A DNA stretch of 64,000 nucleotides from Litorivicinus sp. (GTDB taxonomy: Bacteria > Pseudomonadota > Gammaproteobacteria > Pseudomonadales > Litorivicinaceae). Shown piece after piece: positions 1-8,970 of this stretch (positions are counted from its first letter, which is position 1; each line of letters begins with the position of its first letter). A program made the position numbers and the translations under genes. The DNA lies in assembly GCA_028339155.1 (NCBI GenBank), contig JAOLBK010000010.1, forward strand, positions 32,408 through 96,407. The letters run 5' to 3'. The notes below the pieces were generated by a model. It was not told the origin of the DNA. It saw only the letters and a list, made by a program, of their open reading frames with translations, and made no database searches.

Positions 1-1
1 T

Positions 2-1891
2 TTACTGCTGCCATTTACTTTTAATTTGGATGCTTACTCGGCCTTTGCATTTATGCTGGGACTTGGTGCGGTGACGTCCACCAGTGACACGATTCCTGCC
101 GTACTGTTTGGCGTACCTGGAACATCGGCATCCCAGGCGACGGTCCTCGATGGGCACAGCATGGCTAAAAATGGTGAGGCTGGTCGTGCCCTGAGTGCGG
201 CGTATGCGGCGTCATTGATCGGTGGCTTGTGGGGTGCCTTTTTGCTGGGGCTGACCATCCCAGTGCTTCGGCCGATCCTCATGGCCATCAATTCCCCCGA
301 ATTACTTGCCTTTTCGATCTTTGGAATTTCAATGGTGTCTGCGTTGTCGGGATCGATGCCGTTGCGTGGACTGACGATGGCAGGACTTGGAATCCTCTTG
401 TCGATGGTTGGTGGCGATCCGACCACGGGCCAGGACCGTTGGACACTTGATACACTCTATCTACTGGATGATTTACCGCTACTTCCTGTCGCACTGGGTC
501 TGTTCGCGTTGCCAGAAATTTGTGATGTGGCTGCAAGACGAACAGCAATTTCGGAAACCAGCAAACACAATTTAAAAGATGGCATGGTCGCCGGTTTGAA
601 GGACGTGTTGGAGAATTGGTGGCTTGTTGCGAAGTGTGGGTCGTTAGGCGCCATGATTGGTGCAATTCCTGGCCTCGGGTCGGCCGTGGTTGACTGGATT
701 GCTTACGGGTACGCGGCCAAGACGTGTAAAGGCGCTGAAAAAACATTCGGAAAAGGAGATGTTCGTGGTGTGATCGCGCCGGAGAGTGCGAACAATGCGA
801 AAGAGGGTGGATCACTGGTTCCGACGATTGCGTTTGGTGTGCCAGGATCGGCCTCGATGGCCTTGCTACTAGGCGGGTTCATGATCCATGGCCTAGAGCC
901 TGGCAAATCAATGGTCACCACGAACCTAGAAGTCACGTACGCGATGGTGTGGTCAATTGCGTTGGCAAATATTTTGGGCGCGGGTCTGTGTTTTGCGTTT
1001 AGTGGCCAGTTTGCAAAAATTGCGACACTTCGTTACACGTTGGTCATTCCTGGCGTTATTTGCATCATGATGGTGGGTGCGTATCAAGCATCCGCTGATT
1101 GGGGTGATCTCGCTACTTTGCTGATTTTTGGCTCTGTTGGCTGGGTGATGAAGCACTTGCGATGGCCTCGACCACCGCTCATTCTTGGCTTTGTTCTTGG
1201 CGGCATTATTGAAGATTATATGCGCATTTCATATCAGCTTTATGAGTGGAGTTGGATGCTTAAGCCGATCTGTTTCGTGATGTTGTCGTTGGCTGCGATT
1301 AGTTTGTTTCAGCCACTTTTCAAGAAGATTTTCTTTAAAAAAGACGGTGCCCAATTGTTGAAATTTTCGCCGGCTGTCTTTAAGAACGTTGATTTCTTTC
1401 CGATCGCAGTGATTACCCTCTTGTTATGGACGCTGTGGCAGACATTTTCTTGGGATTTTGAATCCCAAGGAGCGCCGCAGGTGATTGTTCTAGTCACACT
1501 TGCGTGTGTGGTCACTACCTTTGTCCTGACCATTTTCAATAGGCCAGTAAACCAAACCGTTAATGACGAAGATGGTGTGTTGGATCTGGCTGTGGATCTT
1601 GGAAAGATCGGGCGAGCCGCGTACAACATCAGAGTATTGGAGTTCTTTGGTTGGTTGGTTGGCTTTATTGCGGTCTGGGCGTTTGGTGGAATTTTGCTTT
1701 CGGCAATAGCGTTTGTGATTGGCTATATGCGATTCAGAGGCCGCGAATCATGGAAGGCAACCCTGATTTACATGATGGCTATTACGGGTTTGATTTATTT
1801 TGTGTTTGACCAGGGATTTCACATTACGTGGCCGGTAACGGTTCTTGGAACGTATTTTCCAATATTGCATGACGTGATTCCAACCATGTAA
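2..1891 (+). CDS. tctA: Fused TctA-TctB membrane subunit of a tripartite tricarboxylate transporter, 5' truncated
   Basis: Large membrane subunit of a TTT secondary transporter, which moves a carboxylate delivered by a periplasmic TctC. The frame is open to the window edge, so the N-terminus (roughly 70 residues, judged from the paralogue at 17903) is missing. TctA signatures seen: SDTIPAVLFGVPGT, a second inverted copy PTIAFGVPGSASMALLLGG, and PGLGSAVVDWIAYG. After the usual TctA part, about 150 more residues form four hydrophobic segments like TctB, so this is a TctA-TctB fusion rather than a separate pair. The matching receptor gene tctC follows 111 bases downstream. The transported substrate cannot be told from sequence. 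Confidence 0.88.
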   Translation, partial: LLLPFTFNLDAYSAFAFMLGLGAVTSTSDTIPAVLFGVPGTSASQATVLDGHSMAKNGEAGRALSAAYAASLIGGLWGAFLLGLTIPVLRPILMAINSPELLAFSIFGISMVSALSGSMPLRGLTMAGLGILLSMVGGDPTTGQDRWTLDTLYLLDDLPLLPVALGLFALPEICDVAARRTAISETSKHNLKDGMVAGLKDVLENWWLVAKCGSLGAMIGAIPGLGSAVVDWIAYGYAAKTCKGAEKTFGKGDVRGVIAPESANNAKEGGSLVPTIAFGVPGSASMALLLGGFMIHGLEPGKSMVTTNLEVTYAMVWSIALANILGAGLCFAFSGQFAKIATLRYTLVIPGVICIMMVGAYQASADWGDLATLLIFGSVGWVMKHLRWPRPPLILGFVLGGIIEDYMRISYQLYEWSWMLKPICFVMLSLAAISLFQPLFKKIFFKKDGAQLLKFSPAVFKNVDFFPIAVITLLLWTLWQTFSWDFESQGAPQVIVLVTLACVVTTFVLTIFNRPVNQTVNDEDGVLDLAVDLGKIGRAAYNIRVLEFFGWLVGFIAVWAFGGILLSAIAFVIGYMRFRGRESWKATLIYMMAITGLIYFVFDQGFHITWPVTVLGTYFPILHDVIPTM

Positions 1892-2002
1892 GAAAGACGT
1901 TGATGCAAGGCAACCGAGATTAAATCCGTATGAGCGCACGGTTACAATTAGCGCTGAATTATCTAGTCTGTATAGGCAGGCTTTAACAAACGAGGAAATA
2001 TA

Positions 2003-3034
2003 ATGAAAAAACTTCTCCAGACAGCGGCTATTGGCGTTGCATATGCGGTTGCATCAGTTGGTGCACAAGCGAATGTACATGCCAATCAAGTGGCTGATTT
2101 TTACAAAGGCAAGGATATCGAGCTACGGATCGGTTACAAGCCAGGTGGTGGATATGACAATTACGCGCGCTTGTTAGCGAGACATATTGGAAAGCACATT
2201 CCAGGAAATCCGAACGTGATTCCTAAAAATATGCCTGGTGCAGGAAGTGTTAAACTCACAAACTATTTATGGGAAGGCGCGCCGCAGGACGGCACAGTCA
2301 TTGGCGCAATTTCGCGTGGTGCTCCATTTGAGCCATTGCTTGGTAACTCCAAAGCTAAGTTTTCTGCAGACCAGTTCACGTGGCTTGGATCTGCAAACAA
2401 CGAGGTTTCAATTTGCGCCACGGTTAAGCGGACCGGGATCAAGTCATGGACAGACTTGAAGTCTCAGACCGTAACAACTGGCGGTAACGGCAGTGGTTCT
2501 GATACGGATCAGTTTCCAAAGCTTCTGAACGCTGTTCTTGGAACAAAGTTTAAAGTTGTTGGTCCTTATGGCGGCGGTTCTGACATCGTAAAGGGCATGA
2601 TTGCTGGTGAGCTAGATGCTCGTTGTGGTTGGTCATGGTCATCGATCAAGTCAAAAAACAAGGAACTGCTTGCGAGTGGAGACTTGGTCTTGTTGATGCA
2701 AATGTCGACAGAAAAGCATCCAGACCTGCCAAACGTGCCTTTGGTTATGGATCTAACAAAAGACAAAGAGTCTTTGCAGATTCTGAACTTAATGTTTGCA
2801 AGACAAGGTCTTGGTCGTCCATACGTTGCGCCTCCTGGCGTCCCCGCAAAGCGTGCTAAGGCGTTGCAAGATGCCTTCATGAAGACAATGTCAGATCCTG
2901 AGTTTTTAGCTGAGGCTAAAAAGGGCGGCGTTAACTTGTCTCCGATCTCAGGTGAGCGTGTGGCCGAGTTAGTTGCAGCGGCTTACAAGACCCCTAAGGC
3001 GGTAATCGCGCGTACTATTGACGCGATTCGTTAA
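2003..3034 (+). CDS. tctC: TctC-type periplasmic solute receptor of TTT transporter
   Basis: Extracytoplasmic binding protein, 343 residues, with an N-terminal signal peptide ending near SVGAQANVHA. It carries the variant start of the mature protein ADFYKGK followed by HIGKHIPGNP and a glycine-rich PGAGS loop, a subtype also seen in the receptor at 21223 but not in the classical one at 47079. ATG 2003 is preceded by GAGGA (1992-1996). It should work with the fused permease just upstream. A weak promoter-like TTAAAT-17-TACAAT lies at 1920-1948, so the receptor may have its own promoter. A strong hairpin terminator follows the stop codon. Substrate unknown. Confidence 0.9.
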   Translation: MKKLLQTAAIGVAYAVASVGAQANVHANQVADFYKGKDIELRIGYKPGGGYDNYARLLARHIGKHIPGNPNVIPKNMPGAGSVKLTNYLWEGAPQDGTVIGAISRGAPFEPLLGNSKAKFSADQFTWLGSANNEVSICATVKRTGIKSWTDLKSQTVTTGGNGSGSDTDQFPKLLNAVLGTKFKVVGPYGGGSDIVKGMIAGELDARCGWSWSSIKSKNKELLASGDLVLLMQMSTEKHPDLPNVPLVMDLTKDKESLQILNLMFARQGLGRPYVAPPGVPAKRAKALQDAFMKTMSDPEFLAEAKKGGVNLSPISGERVAELVAAAYKTPKAVIARTIDAIR

Positions 3035-3041
3035 CCGTCCT

Positions 3042-3089
3042 AAAAAGGGGATGTTTTTAGGCTGATTGCCTGACATCCCCTTTTATTTT
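3042..3089 (+). terminator. Rho-independent terminator after tctC
   Basis: Stem AAAAGGGGATG (3043-3053) pairs perfectly with CATCCCCTTTT (3074-3084) across a 20-base loop and runs into TTTTATTTT. It begins 8 bases after the tctC stop and overlaps the farthest upstream possible start (TTG 3066) of the next gene, which argues for a later start there. It would uncouple receptor expression from the downstream EutA-bicupin-dioxygenase genes, fully or partly. Confidence 0.8.
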
Positions 3090-3131
3090 CGAAATTCAAT
3101 TAGGTATCTAAGTGATAAAGGTTACAAGCAA

Positions 3132-4646
3132 GTGTTGAAGCTCCATGACGGTCATCACCATCATCCCTCCAGTGTGGGACAGCAGGCTAACGCTGACTCA
3201 ATTTGGGAGCAGGAACACATCGAATTAGTGACGGTTGGCATTGATATCGGTTCGTCAACGTCGCACCTTATTTTTGCTAAGATTCACCTGCAACGCAAAA
3301 CACAATCACTGTCCAGTCGTTATGAAGTGATTAGTCGTGAAATCTTGTGGGAATCTGAAATTCAATTCACGCCATTTCTGGCATCAGGTCTGATCGATTC
3401 TGATGCCCTTGGTCTGTTTATCAAGAATGCATACGCACAGGCAGGACTGGCGCCCACAGATATCGACAGTGGTGCCGTGATTCTCACTGGGGAGGCGATC
3501 AAACGCTCGAATGCCAGACTCATTAATGAGCTGTTCGCCAAAGATGCTGGGAAATTTGTGTGCGCAACGGCAGGTCATCGACTTGAGTGCGTACTTGCAG
3601 CGCACGGATCAGGCGCAACAGCAATGTCGAAGTCACGGAAACAGCCAGTACTTCATGTCGATATTGGTGGTGGCACGACCAAACTTGCGCTGATTGATGA
3701 CGGGCGCGTTGTATCGGTTGCCGCGTATGCGATTGGCGGACGATTAATCGCGTCTGCAGACGGTGCGGTTTGGGACCGAGCGGATCAGGCCGCGATTGAT
3801 ACGGCATTGGATATTGGTGCAGTGCTCGACGAAGATCAGATGCAGTCACCGGAATTACGGCTTCAGATTACTGAGCGACTTGCTCAAGTCTTGTCAGGGG
3901 TTATTTTGCGGGCGTCTCCAGACTTGCTAACGCAAAAATTAGCATTAACAGAGCCCTTGAGTTGGTCAGTTGAGCCGACGATTATCAGTTTCTCCGGTGG
4001 CGTGTCTGAATATATTTATGGTCGAGAGACACGTTCTTTGGGCGATATCGCAATGGACTTGGGAGGATTGATTTCTCGATCCCTAACCAGCGAGTTGGAT
4101 GGCTTTGATCTGGTTCCTGTCTCCCACGGAATTCGCGCCACAGTGATTGGAGCGTCCCAGTTTACGGTCCAGGTCAGTGGAAAGACAATCTATGGCGAAA
4201 GCTTGGAACACCTCCCCTTGAGGAATGTTCCGGTCATTAACCCGGACTTGGATTTGGCAAGAGATCGTCTTGATCGTAAGGAATTGTCTGATCTAATCTC
4301 GAGTGCGTGTTTGATGCGCGACCTTGATCCAAAAGAGACACTTGCGCTCGCCTTTGTGTGGGGCGGAATGCCATTGTACGAACGGTTGGCAACAGTCGCG
4401 GGTGCGATTGTTGATAGCTTTTGTAAATCGCCACGAGAAAATCCACTGATTATTGTGATTGATGGCGATGTTGGGCGCTTGATTGGTAAAATTCTTGTTG
4501 ATGAATTGGGCGTTTCGAACGTTTTATCATTGGATGGCGTTCTTTTATCAGATCTCGATTATATCGATGTGGGCGAAATGATTTCTCCACCCGGTGTCAT
4601 TCCAATTGTCATCAAATCATTAATTTTTGACGCAGAACAAAGTTAA
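3132..4646 (+). CDS. eutA: EutA-family reactivating factor (actin-fold ATPase)
   Basis: Resembles EutA, the ATPase that reactivates adenosylcobalamin-dependent ethanolamine ammonia-lyase by exchanging damaged cofactor. Visible signatures: phosphate-1 loop VGIDIGSSTSHLIF, ILTGEAIKRSNAR, VCATAGHRLE, the second loop HVDIGGGTTKLALI, FSGGVSEYIYG, and the C-terminal GDVGRLIGK and GVIPIVIKSLIF. Length 504 residues from GTG 3132, which has AAAGG about 10 bases upstream; the frame also opens at TTG 3066, but that lies inside the terminator. A His-rich stretch (HDGHHHH) sits near the N-terminus. No EutB or EutC gene is in the window; the next genes are a bicupin and a TauD dioxygenase, so its client enzyme is unclear. 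Confidence 0.8.
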   Translation: MLKLHDGHHHHPSSVGQQANADSIWEQEHIELVTVGIDIGSSTSHLIFAKIHLQRKTQSLSSRYEVISREILWESEIQFTPFLASGLIDSDALGLFIKNAYAQAGLAPTDIDSGAVILTGEAIKRSNARLINELFAKDAGKFVCATAGHRLECVLAAHGSGATAMSKSRKQPVLHVDIGGGTTKLALIDDGRVVSVAAYAIGGRLIASADGAVWDRADQAAIDTALDIGAVLDEDQMQSPELRLQITERLAQVLSGVILRASPDLLTQKLALTEPLSWSVEPTIISFSGGVSEYIYGRETRSLGDIAMDLGGLISRSLTSELDGFDLVPVSHGIRATVIGASQFTVQVSGKTIYGESLEHLPLRNVPVINPDLDLARDRLDRKELSDLISSACLMRDLDPKETLALAFVWGGMPLYERLATVAGAIVDSFCKSPRENPLIIVIDGDVGRLIGKILVDELGVSNVLSLDGVLLSDLDYIDVGEMISPPGVIPIVIKSLIFDAEQS

Positions 4647-4671
4647 GTAATTACATAAAAGGAGTAGTGCT

Positions 4672-5781
4672 ATGTCGGTCGGTGAGCCGCGTTATGGGGT
4701 AGACCCTTACCTTGAGTGGGTTGGCAGGGAAGGTGTTCCTGTTGTTGAAGATATTGGGATCGATTTGTTCTCAGTGCCGGTTGCGAATTGGGCGCGGTTT
4801 GGTTGTAAAGGTGCTGCCGTCCATTTGACCGGTCGTGGTGATTTTTCAAGCATGTTTTTGTTTGAGCTTGAGAAAGGCGGTTCAACGAGTCCTCAGCAGC
4901 ATCTGTTCGAAGAGGTGGTGTATGTATTGGAAGGGAATGGTTCGACTCAGATTGAGCTGGCCAATGGCCAAACACACTTATTTGAGTGGTCTCCACGCAG
5001 TCTGTTTGCTATTCCTCTGAATGCTAAGTACCGCCATTTTAACGGCAGTGGGCAGAACAGGGCCTTACTAGTCAGCACGACGAATTGCCCAACGATTATG
5101 AATCTATTTCACGATGAAACGTTTGTATTTAAGAATACTTATGATTTCTCAGGACGTGCCGGAAAGGATGGTTACTTCACGGGCGACGGTGATTTCCATG
5201 AAATTCGTCAGGGCAATCATATGTGGGAAACCAATTTCGTGCCTGACCTTGGAGAGATCGAACTCCAGTCATGGGGCGATCGTGGTGCCGGCGGATCAAA
5301 CATCATGTTCGTACTCGCGGATGGCGTCATGCACGCACACATCTCAGAAATGCCAGTCGGAACGTACAAGAAAGGCCACAAGCATGGGCCTGGATTCCAT
5401 GTAATGTGTGTGACGGGTCATGGGTATTCAATGCTGTGGCGTGAAGGTGACAAGGACCTCAAGCGGGTCGACTGGAAGCATGGTGTTGTATTCCCGCCAG
5501 CCGATCAGGAGTTCCATCAGCACTTTAATACGTCAACGAATCCAGCACGTTACCTGGCAACAGGCATTGGTGGTACGCGGTATCCGTTCACAACGGCTAA
5601 CCGTCGTTCTTTGCTGGGCCTAAAGCCCGGTGAGAAGGGTGCGGTGTCAACCAGCTTGAAAGAGGGTGGTGATCAAATCGAGTACGAAGACCAAAACCCA
5701 GAAGTTCATCGCGTCTGGTTGGAAGAGATGAAAAAGAATGGTGTCGAAGCGAAAATGGAAAAATTCATTCCGACGTCATGA
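4672..5781 (+). CDS. Bicupin protein of unknown function
   Basis: 369 residues with two cupin barrels. The N-terminal one shows HLFEEVVYVLEGNGS and the C-terminal one GHKHGPGFHVMCVTGHGYS followed by PADQEFHQHFN; the second keeps the His-rich metal-binding pattern of cupin motif 1 better than the first. The general plan is that of gentisate dioxygenase-like bicupins, but I do not recognise the specific enzyme. It follows the EutA-family gene by 25 bases with a good AAAGGAG site and overlaps the TauD gene by ATGA, so the three are probably co-translated. I recall EutA-adjacent cupins being labelled lyase-activating proteins in databases, probably by neighbourhood; that label should not be taken as function. 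Confidence 0.75.
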   Translation: MSVGEPRYGVDPYLEWVGREGVPVVEDIGIDLFSVPVANWARFGCKGAAVHLTGRGDFSSMFLFELEKGGSTSPQQHLFEEVVYVLEGNGSTQIELANGQTHLFEWSPRSLFAIPLNAKYRHFNGSGQNRALLVSTTNCPTIMNLFHDETFVFKNTYDFSGRAGKDGYFTGDGDFHEIRQGNHMWETNFVPDLGEIELQSWGDRGAGGSNIMFVLADGVMHAHISEMPVGTYKKGHKHGPGFHVMCVTGHGYSMLWREGDKDLKRVDWKHGVVFPPADQEFHQHFNTSTNPARYLATGIGGTRYPFTTANRRSLLGLKPGEKGAVSTSLKEGGDQIEYEDQNPEVHRVWLEEMKKNGVEAKMEKFIPTS

Positions 5782-6620
5782 GTGGGCTCGTCATCGATCC
5801 AATCTGTCCTGAGTTCGGCGCGCGTGTAATCGACGCCGATCTTCAGGATTTAAACGCCGATTGTGTTCGCGATCTTAACGCGGCGCTTGACCGTTATGGG
5901 GTCTTGGTATTTCCAAATCAGAAGCTGTCTGAGGCAGATCAGATCAGCTTCGCGAAGGTTTTTGGAACGCCCTCCGAGCGGTCTCGGCCGGCTGATCGTC
6001 GAGCTGAGCAGTCTGAGTACGCGCATTTGATTGGATTGGTCACAAATGTTCGTGAAAATGGCGAACCAATTGGGTCATTGCCTGATGGTGAGATGTGGCT
6101 CCATCATGATGGATGCTTTATTGACGAGCCTTATCGGGCCACGCTGTTGTATGCGCTGCATGTCACAAGCACAGGTGGTGAAACTCGATTCGTTGATATG
6201 AGGCAGGTCTATCGGGATCTGCCGATTGAGATTCAGTCTGAATTGATTGGTAAGACAGCAGTTCATCAATTCGATTACCGAAATATAAATGCCCGCCCAC
6301 AATCGATTCCCTCCAGTGGTTCGGCTCGGGAAGCAGAGCACCCGGTCGTGATTAAACACCCCAGAACGTCAGAGCCTGCGCTTTATGTGAATCCGTTGTG
6401 TACGATTCAATTTTCGGATGCGCCGAATGATGATTTATTGGATCATCTTTTCTCCGCGATTGAAGAAAATGCAGCAACTTTCCACCACCGTTGGTCGGTG
6501 GATGATCTTGTGATCTGGGATAACTGGTCTTCATGCCATGCGCGTTCTGATTTTCCGGCTGCAGAAAAGCGAATGCTCCGCCGTTGCATCATCAAGGGTT
6601 GCGCACTCGACGCGCACTAA
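5778..6620 (+). CDS. TauD/TfdA-family Fe(II)/2-oxoglutarate-dependent dioxygenase
   Basis: Cytoplasmic non-haem iron dioxygenase, 280 residues. The facial triad is visible as H109-x-D111 (WLHHDG) and the distal H254 (NWSSCHARSDFP), with Arg268/269 as the likely 2-oxoglutarate anchor. The family hydroxylates substrates such as taurine, 2,4-D and carnitine precursors, with 2-oxoglutarate going to succinate and CO2. The start overlaps the bicupin stop (ATGA at 5778-5781), indicating translational coupling. It is the last gene of the TctC-EutA-bicupin series. It differs clearly from the two other TauD-like proteins at 25179 and 57982. Substrate not predictable. Confidence 0.87.
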   Translation: MSGLVIDPICPEFGARVIDADLQDLNADCVRDLNAALDRYGVLVFPNQKLSEADQISFAKVFGTPSERSRPADRRAEQSEYAHLIGLVTNVRENGEPIGSLPDGEMWLHHDGCFIDEPYRATLLYALHVTSTGGETRFVDMRQVYRDLPIEIQSELIGKTAVHQFDYRNINARPQSIPSSGSAREAEHPVVIKHPRTSEPALYVNPLCTIQFSDAPNDDLLDHLFSAIEENAATFHHRWSVDDLVIWDNWSSCHARSDFPAAEKRMLRRCIIKGCALDAH

Positions 6621-6640
6621 CTAGCGAGGGTTGTCTGAAT

Positions 6641-6675
6641 GAAAGAATTGAATAAATTCGTTTACTCATTCTTTC
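6641..6675. terminator. Possible weak terminator between convergent genes
   Basis: GAAAGAAT (6641-6648) and ATTCTTTC (6668-6675) form an 8-bp, A/T-rich stem with a 19-base loop in the gap between the convergent dioxygenase and arsC genes. There is no clear U-tract, so termination is only a suggestion from position. Confidence 0.3.
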
Positions 6676-6714
6676 TGATTATCAAACGAGTAGATCAATC
6701 TAAGGCTTAACTAG

Positions 6715-7107
6715 CTAAATAATTTCGACGCCCTTCTCAGAAATCCATGGGCTTTTCGGGAATGCGTCGAGTATGTCTGTCACGCTACTCAGTGGACGGC
6801 ACAAGTATGTACCTCTAGGCGTTACCACGATCGGACGCTCGACAAGGATGGGATCCGCAAGCATCGACTCAATAATCTCGGCGTTTGTTGGTTGGGGGCT
6901 TTGCTTTTTCATGTCTGCTTGGGCATTGGGTCTGAGCATCTCAAACGGCGTTTTATCTAACGCGGATGACAACTGCTGGATGAGTTCTTTAGTCCAGCCA
7001 GACTGAAGATATTCTATAATCACTGGATCAAATCCGGCATCCTTACAAAAGCGTACGGTATCGCGAGAGGTGCTGCAGTTTGGATTGTGATAAATAGTGA
7101 TAGCCAT
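6715..7107 (-). CDS. arsC: Glutaredoxin-dependent arsenate reductase, ArsC family
   Basis: Cytoplasmic reductase of 130 residues that converts arsenate to arsenite with glutathione/glutaredoxin. The catalytic Cys11 lies in HNPNCSTSR, and Arg59, Arg91 and Arg104 fall where E. coli plasmid ArsC has its three arsenate-binding arginines (60, 94, 107). ATG 7107 is well placed; the divergent ornithine cyclodeaminase-like gene starts 115 bases away. No arsenite exporter or ArsR regulator is adjacent, so it may be a housekeeping ArsC/YffB-like protein rather than part of an ars operon. Confidence 0.85.
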   Translation of the reverse strand: MAITIYHNPNCSTSRDTVRFCKDAGFDPVIIEYLQSGWTKELIQQLSSALDKTPFEMLRPNAQADMKKQSPQPTNAEIIESMLADPILVERPIVVTPRGTYLCRPLSSVTDILDAFPKSPWISEKGVEII

Positions 7108-7222
7108 TGACTGAGATCTCCAGATTCAATGTATTAAACGAACAGGTTTCAATTTTACGCGAGTTTTCAGGCAACCTGCCTTTTTTATTCCAGAAAAACG
7201 AAGACATAATAAAGGAAATACC

Positions 7223-8293
7223 ATGACGCTGATCCTATCAAACGAAGACATTACCTCAGTCCTTTCGATCAAAGACTGTATCGACGACTTGGAGGCGGCG
7301 TATCTGGATCTGGATCAGGGGATTGCGGTCACGCGACAGCGCTCCGACACGCTCGTTCCGAGTGGCGATCGAATTTATGGCTTAAAAACAATGGACGGGA
7401 TCGCGCCGTCGGCAGGTGTTGGTGCGGTCCGAATTAACTCAGATATTGTGACGTGGCCCTCGGTCGGGGACACCATCCGCCGGGTTAAAGTGCCGGCCGC
7501 ACCAAATAATCGTTATACCGGATTAGTCTTATTGTTTTCGATCGAAACCGGACAACCATTGGCGATTATGCCTGATGGTGTGATCCAACGAATGCGTGTT
7601 GGTGCGACCAGTGCGATTGGCGCTAATTTACTGGCCAACCAGGGTGTTCAGGAAGTTGCTGTGCTTGGATCTGGGTGGCAGGCAGGTGCGCAGGTACTTG
7701 CGATTTGTGCGGCCCGTCCAGAGATTCAAACGGTCCGTTGTTTTAGTCCCAATCGCGACAATTGCGAGGCCTTTGTTCGAGAAATGTCTGACCAGGTCTC
7801 GGCTCGTATCATTGCTTGCCGCGATTCAAAGGAAGCGATTCAGGGTGCGGGTATTGTGTTGTGCGCGACCAATGCAATTGAGCCGGTTTTTCAAGAGGAT
7901 TGGTTTGAGACTGGGATGCACATTGGCTCGATTAAGATGTCAGAAATCACCCCAGATGCATTAACAAAAGCAGACGCAGTCGTGATGCATCTTGGTCATG
8001 GTGCCCCATTACTGACAAAGGCCGCCGGTCTGGAAGTGCCTGATCATAGCCAGGGACGGGGCTGGGAAATGCGTGATCGCTATGATTTTAGCGAATGCCT
8101 GACGCTGCCGAGCCTGGTTGCAGGTCGTGAAGTCCCCCGCAAGTCGCCAACGGATCGCACCTGTTTTGTGAATGACTTGGGTCTAGGACTTCAGTTCGCG
8201 GTGGTTGCTGCACGGTGTTTGAAGGAAGCCGAAAAGAAGGGCCTTGGCCACGAATTACCGACTGATTGGTTTACCGAGAAAGAGCATCCCTAA
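7223..8293 (+). CDS. Ornithine cyclodeaminase / mu-crystallin family protein
   Basis: 356-residue NAD(P)-dependent enzyme of the OCD/mu-crystallin family, whose members include ornithine cyclodeaminase, ketimine reductases and alanine or lysine cyclodeaminases. The Rossmann loop VAVLGSGWQAGAQ lies at about residues 148-160, preceded by the family signature RMRVGATSAIGA. AAAGGAAA lies just before ATG 7223. It is monocistronic between the divergent arsC and the convergent glutathione transferase. The family is too broad to name a substrate; an imine or cyclic imino acid is likely. Confidence 0.82.
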   Translation: MTLILSNEDITSVLSIKDCIDDLEAAYLDLDQGIAVTRQRSDTLVPSGDRIYGLKTMDGIAPSAGVGAVRINSDIVTWPSVGDTIRRVKVPAAPNNRYTGLVLLFSIETGQPLAIMPDGVIQRMRVGATSAIGANLLANQGVQEVAVLGSGWQAGAQVLAICAARPEIQTVRCFSPNRDNCEAFVREMSDQVSARIIACRDSKEAIQGAGIVLCATNAIEPVFQEDWFETGMHIGSIKMSEITPDALTKADAVVMHLGHGAPLLTKAAGLEVPDHSQGRGWEMRDRYDFSECLTLPSLVAGREVPRKSPTDRTCFVNDLGLGLQFAVVAARCLKEAEKKGLGHELPTDWFTEKEHP

Positions 8294-8308
8294 TCAGTCG
8301 CAGATGGC

Positions 8309-8899
8309 TTAGCCTGAGATCTTTGTTTGTTGCATTGATGGCCGTTCCTTGAATTCTTGGAACCATTTGTGGATTCTAGGGAATTCGGCTTCCCATGGTT
8401 GTTCTGGGAATCGAACATATAGCCAGTCCATTGTGCACCCAAGACCAATCGTCACGAGCGAAATCTCGGATTCAAAATCAGCCCAATTGGCGTTGATATG
8501 CGTAATGCTTCGTTTGATTTTATCGAACTGAAACCATGCCGCCTTTTCTTGTGGCGGCTCTTGACCCAACAACTTACGCATTTGGGAGCCGGCGTCACTG
8601 GTCTGGTTCAGTTGGGACAATCGTGTCCGGTATTCCCATTGAGAAATGTTGTTTGGTTGTCCCCATCCCGGTTTGAATTGACCGACTAGGTAGTCACAAA
8701 TAACCAGTGAATCAAAAATGGCCGATCCGTCATCCAGTTTTAAGGTCGGTACTTTTCCGATCGGATTGAGGCGCCACAGGTCTTTGGATTCTCGTGGGCT
8801 TACTGCGGTGACTTGAATCATTGATTCGATGCCAAGTTCAATTGCAAGAACCCGAACACGGCGTGCGTAGGGTGAAGTCAGTGAGCAGATTAATTCCAT
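8309..8899 (-). CDS. Glutathione S-transferase family protein
   Basis: 196 residues with an N-terminal thioredoxin-like domain (SLTSPYARRVRVLAIELGI, then GKVPTL and the DSLVICDYL helix that binds the glutathione gamma-glutamyl group) and a helical C-terminal domain. Such cytosolic enzymes conjugate or isomerise electrophiles. GAGGTAA precedes ATG 8899. It is the last gene of the minus-strand series TauE-HyuB-TAXI-TRAP and lies 71 bases after the TRAP permease. A catabolic role beside the transporter is possible but not shown. Confidence 0.82.
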   Translation of the reverse strand: MELICSLTSPYARRVRVLAIELGIESMIQVTAVSPRESKDLWRLNPIGKVPTLKLDDGSAIFDSLVICDYLVGQFKPGWGQPNNISQWEYRTRLSQLNQTSDAGSQMRKLLGQEPPQEKAAWFQFDKIKRSITHINANWADFESEISLVTIGLGCTMDWLYVRFPEQPWEAEFPRIHKWFQEFKERPSMQQTKISG

Positions 8900-8970
8900 G
8901 TATTACCTCATGGCCCGATCGACGATATGCTTCGATTTAGTCTGGGCCAGTTATTTTTAGTATATCCATA

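Noticed and set aside
288..815. 175-codon antisense ORF in the first tctA
   Set aside because: It is a low-complexity shadow of a clearly coding membrane protein gene on the other strand.
3066..3131. Longer EutA N-terminus from TTG 3066
   Set aside because: These codons lie inside the tctC terminator hairpin and have no ribosome site; GTG 3132 is better supported.
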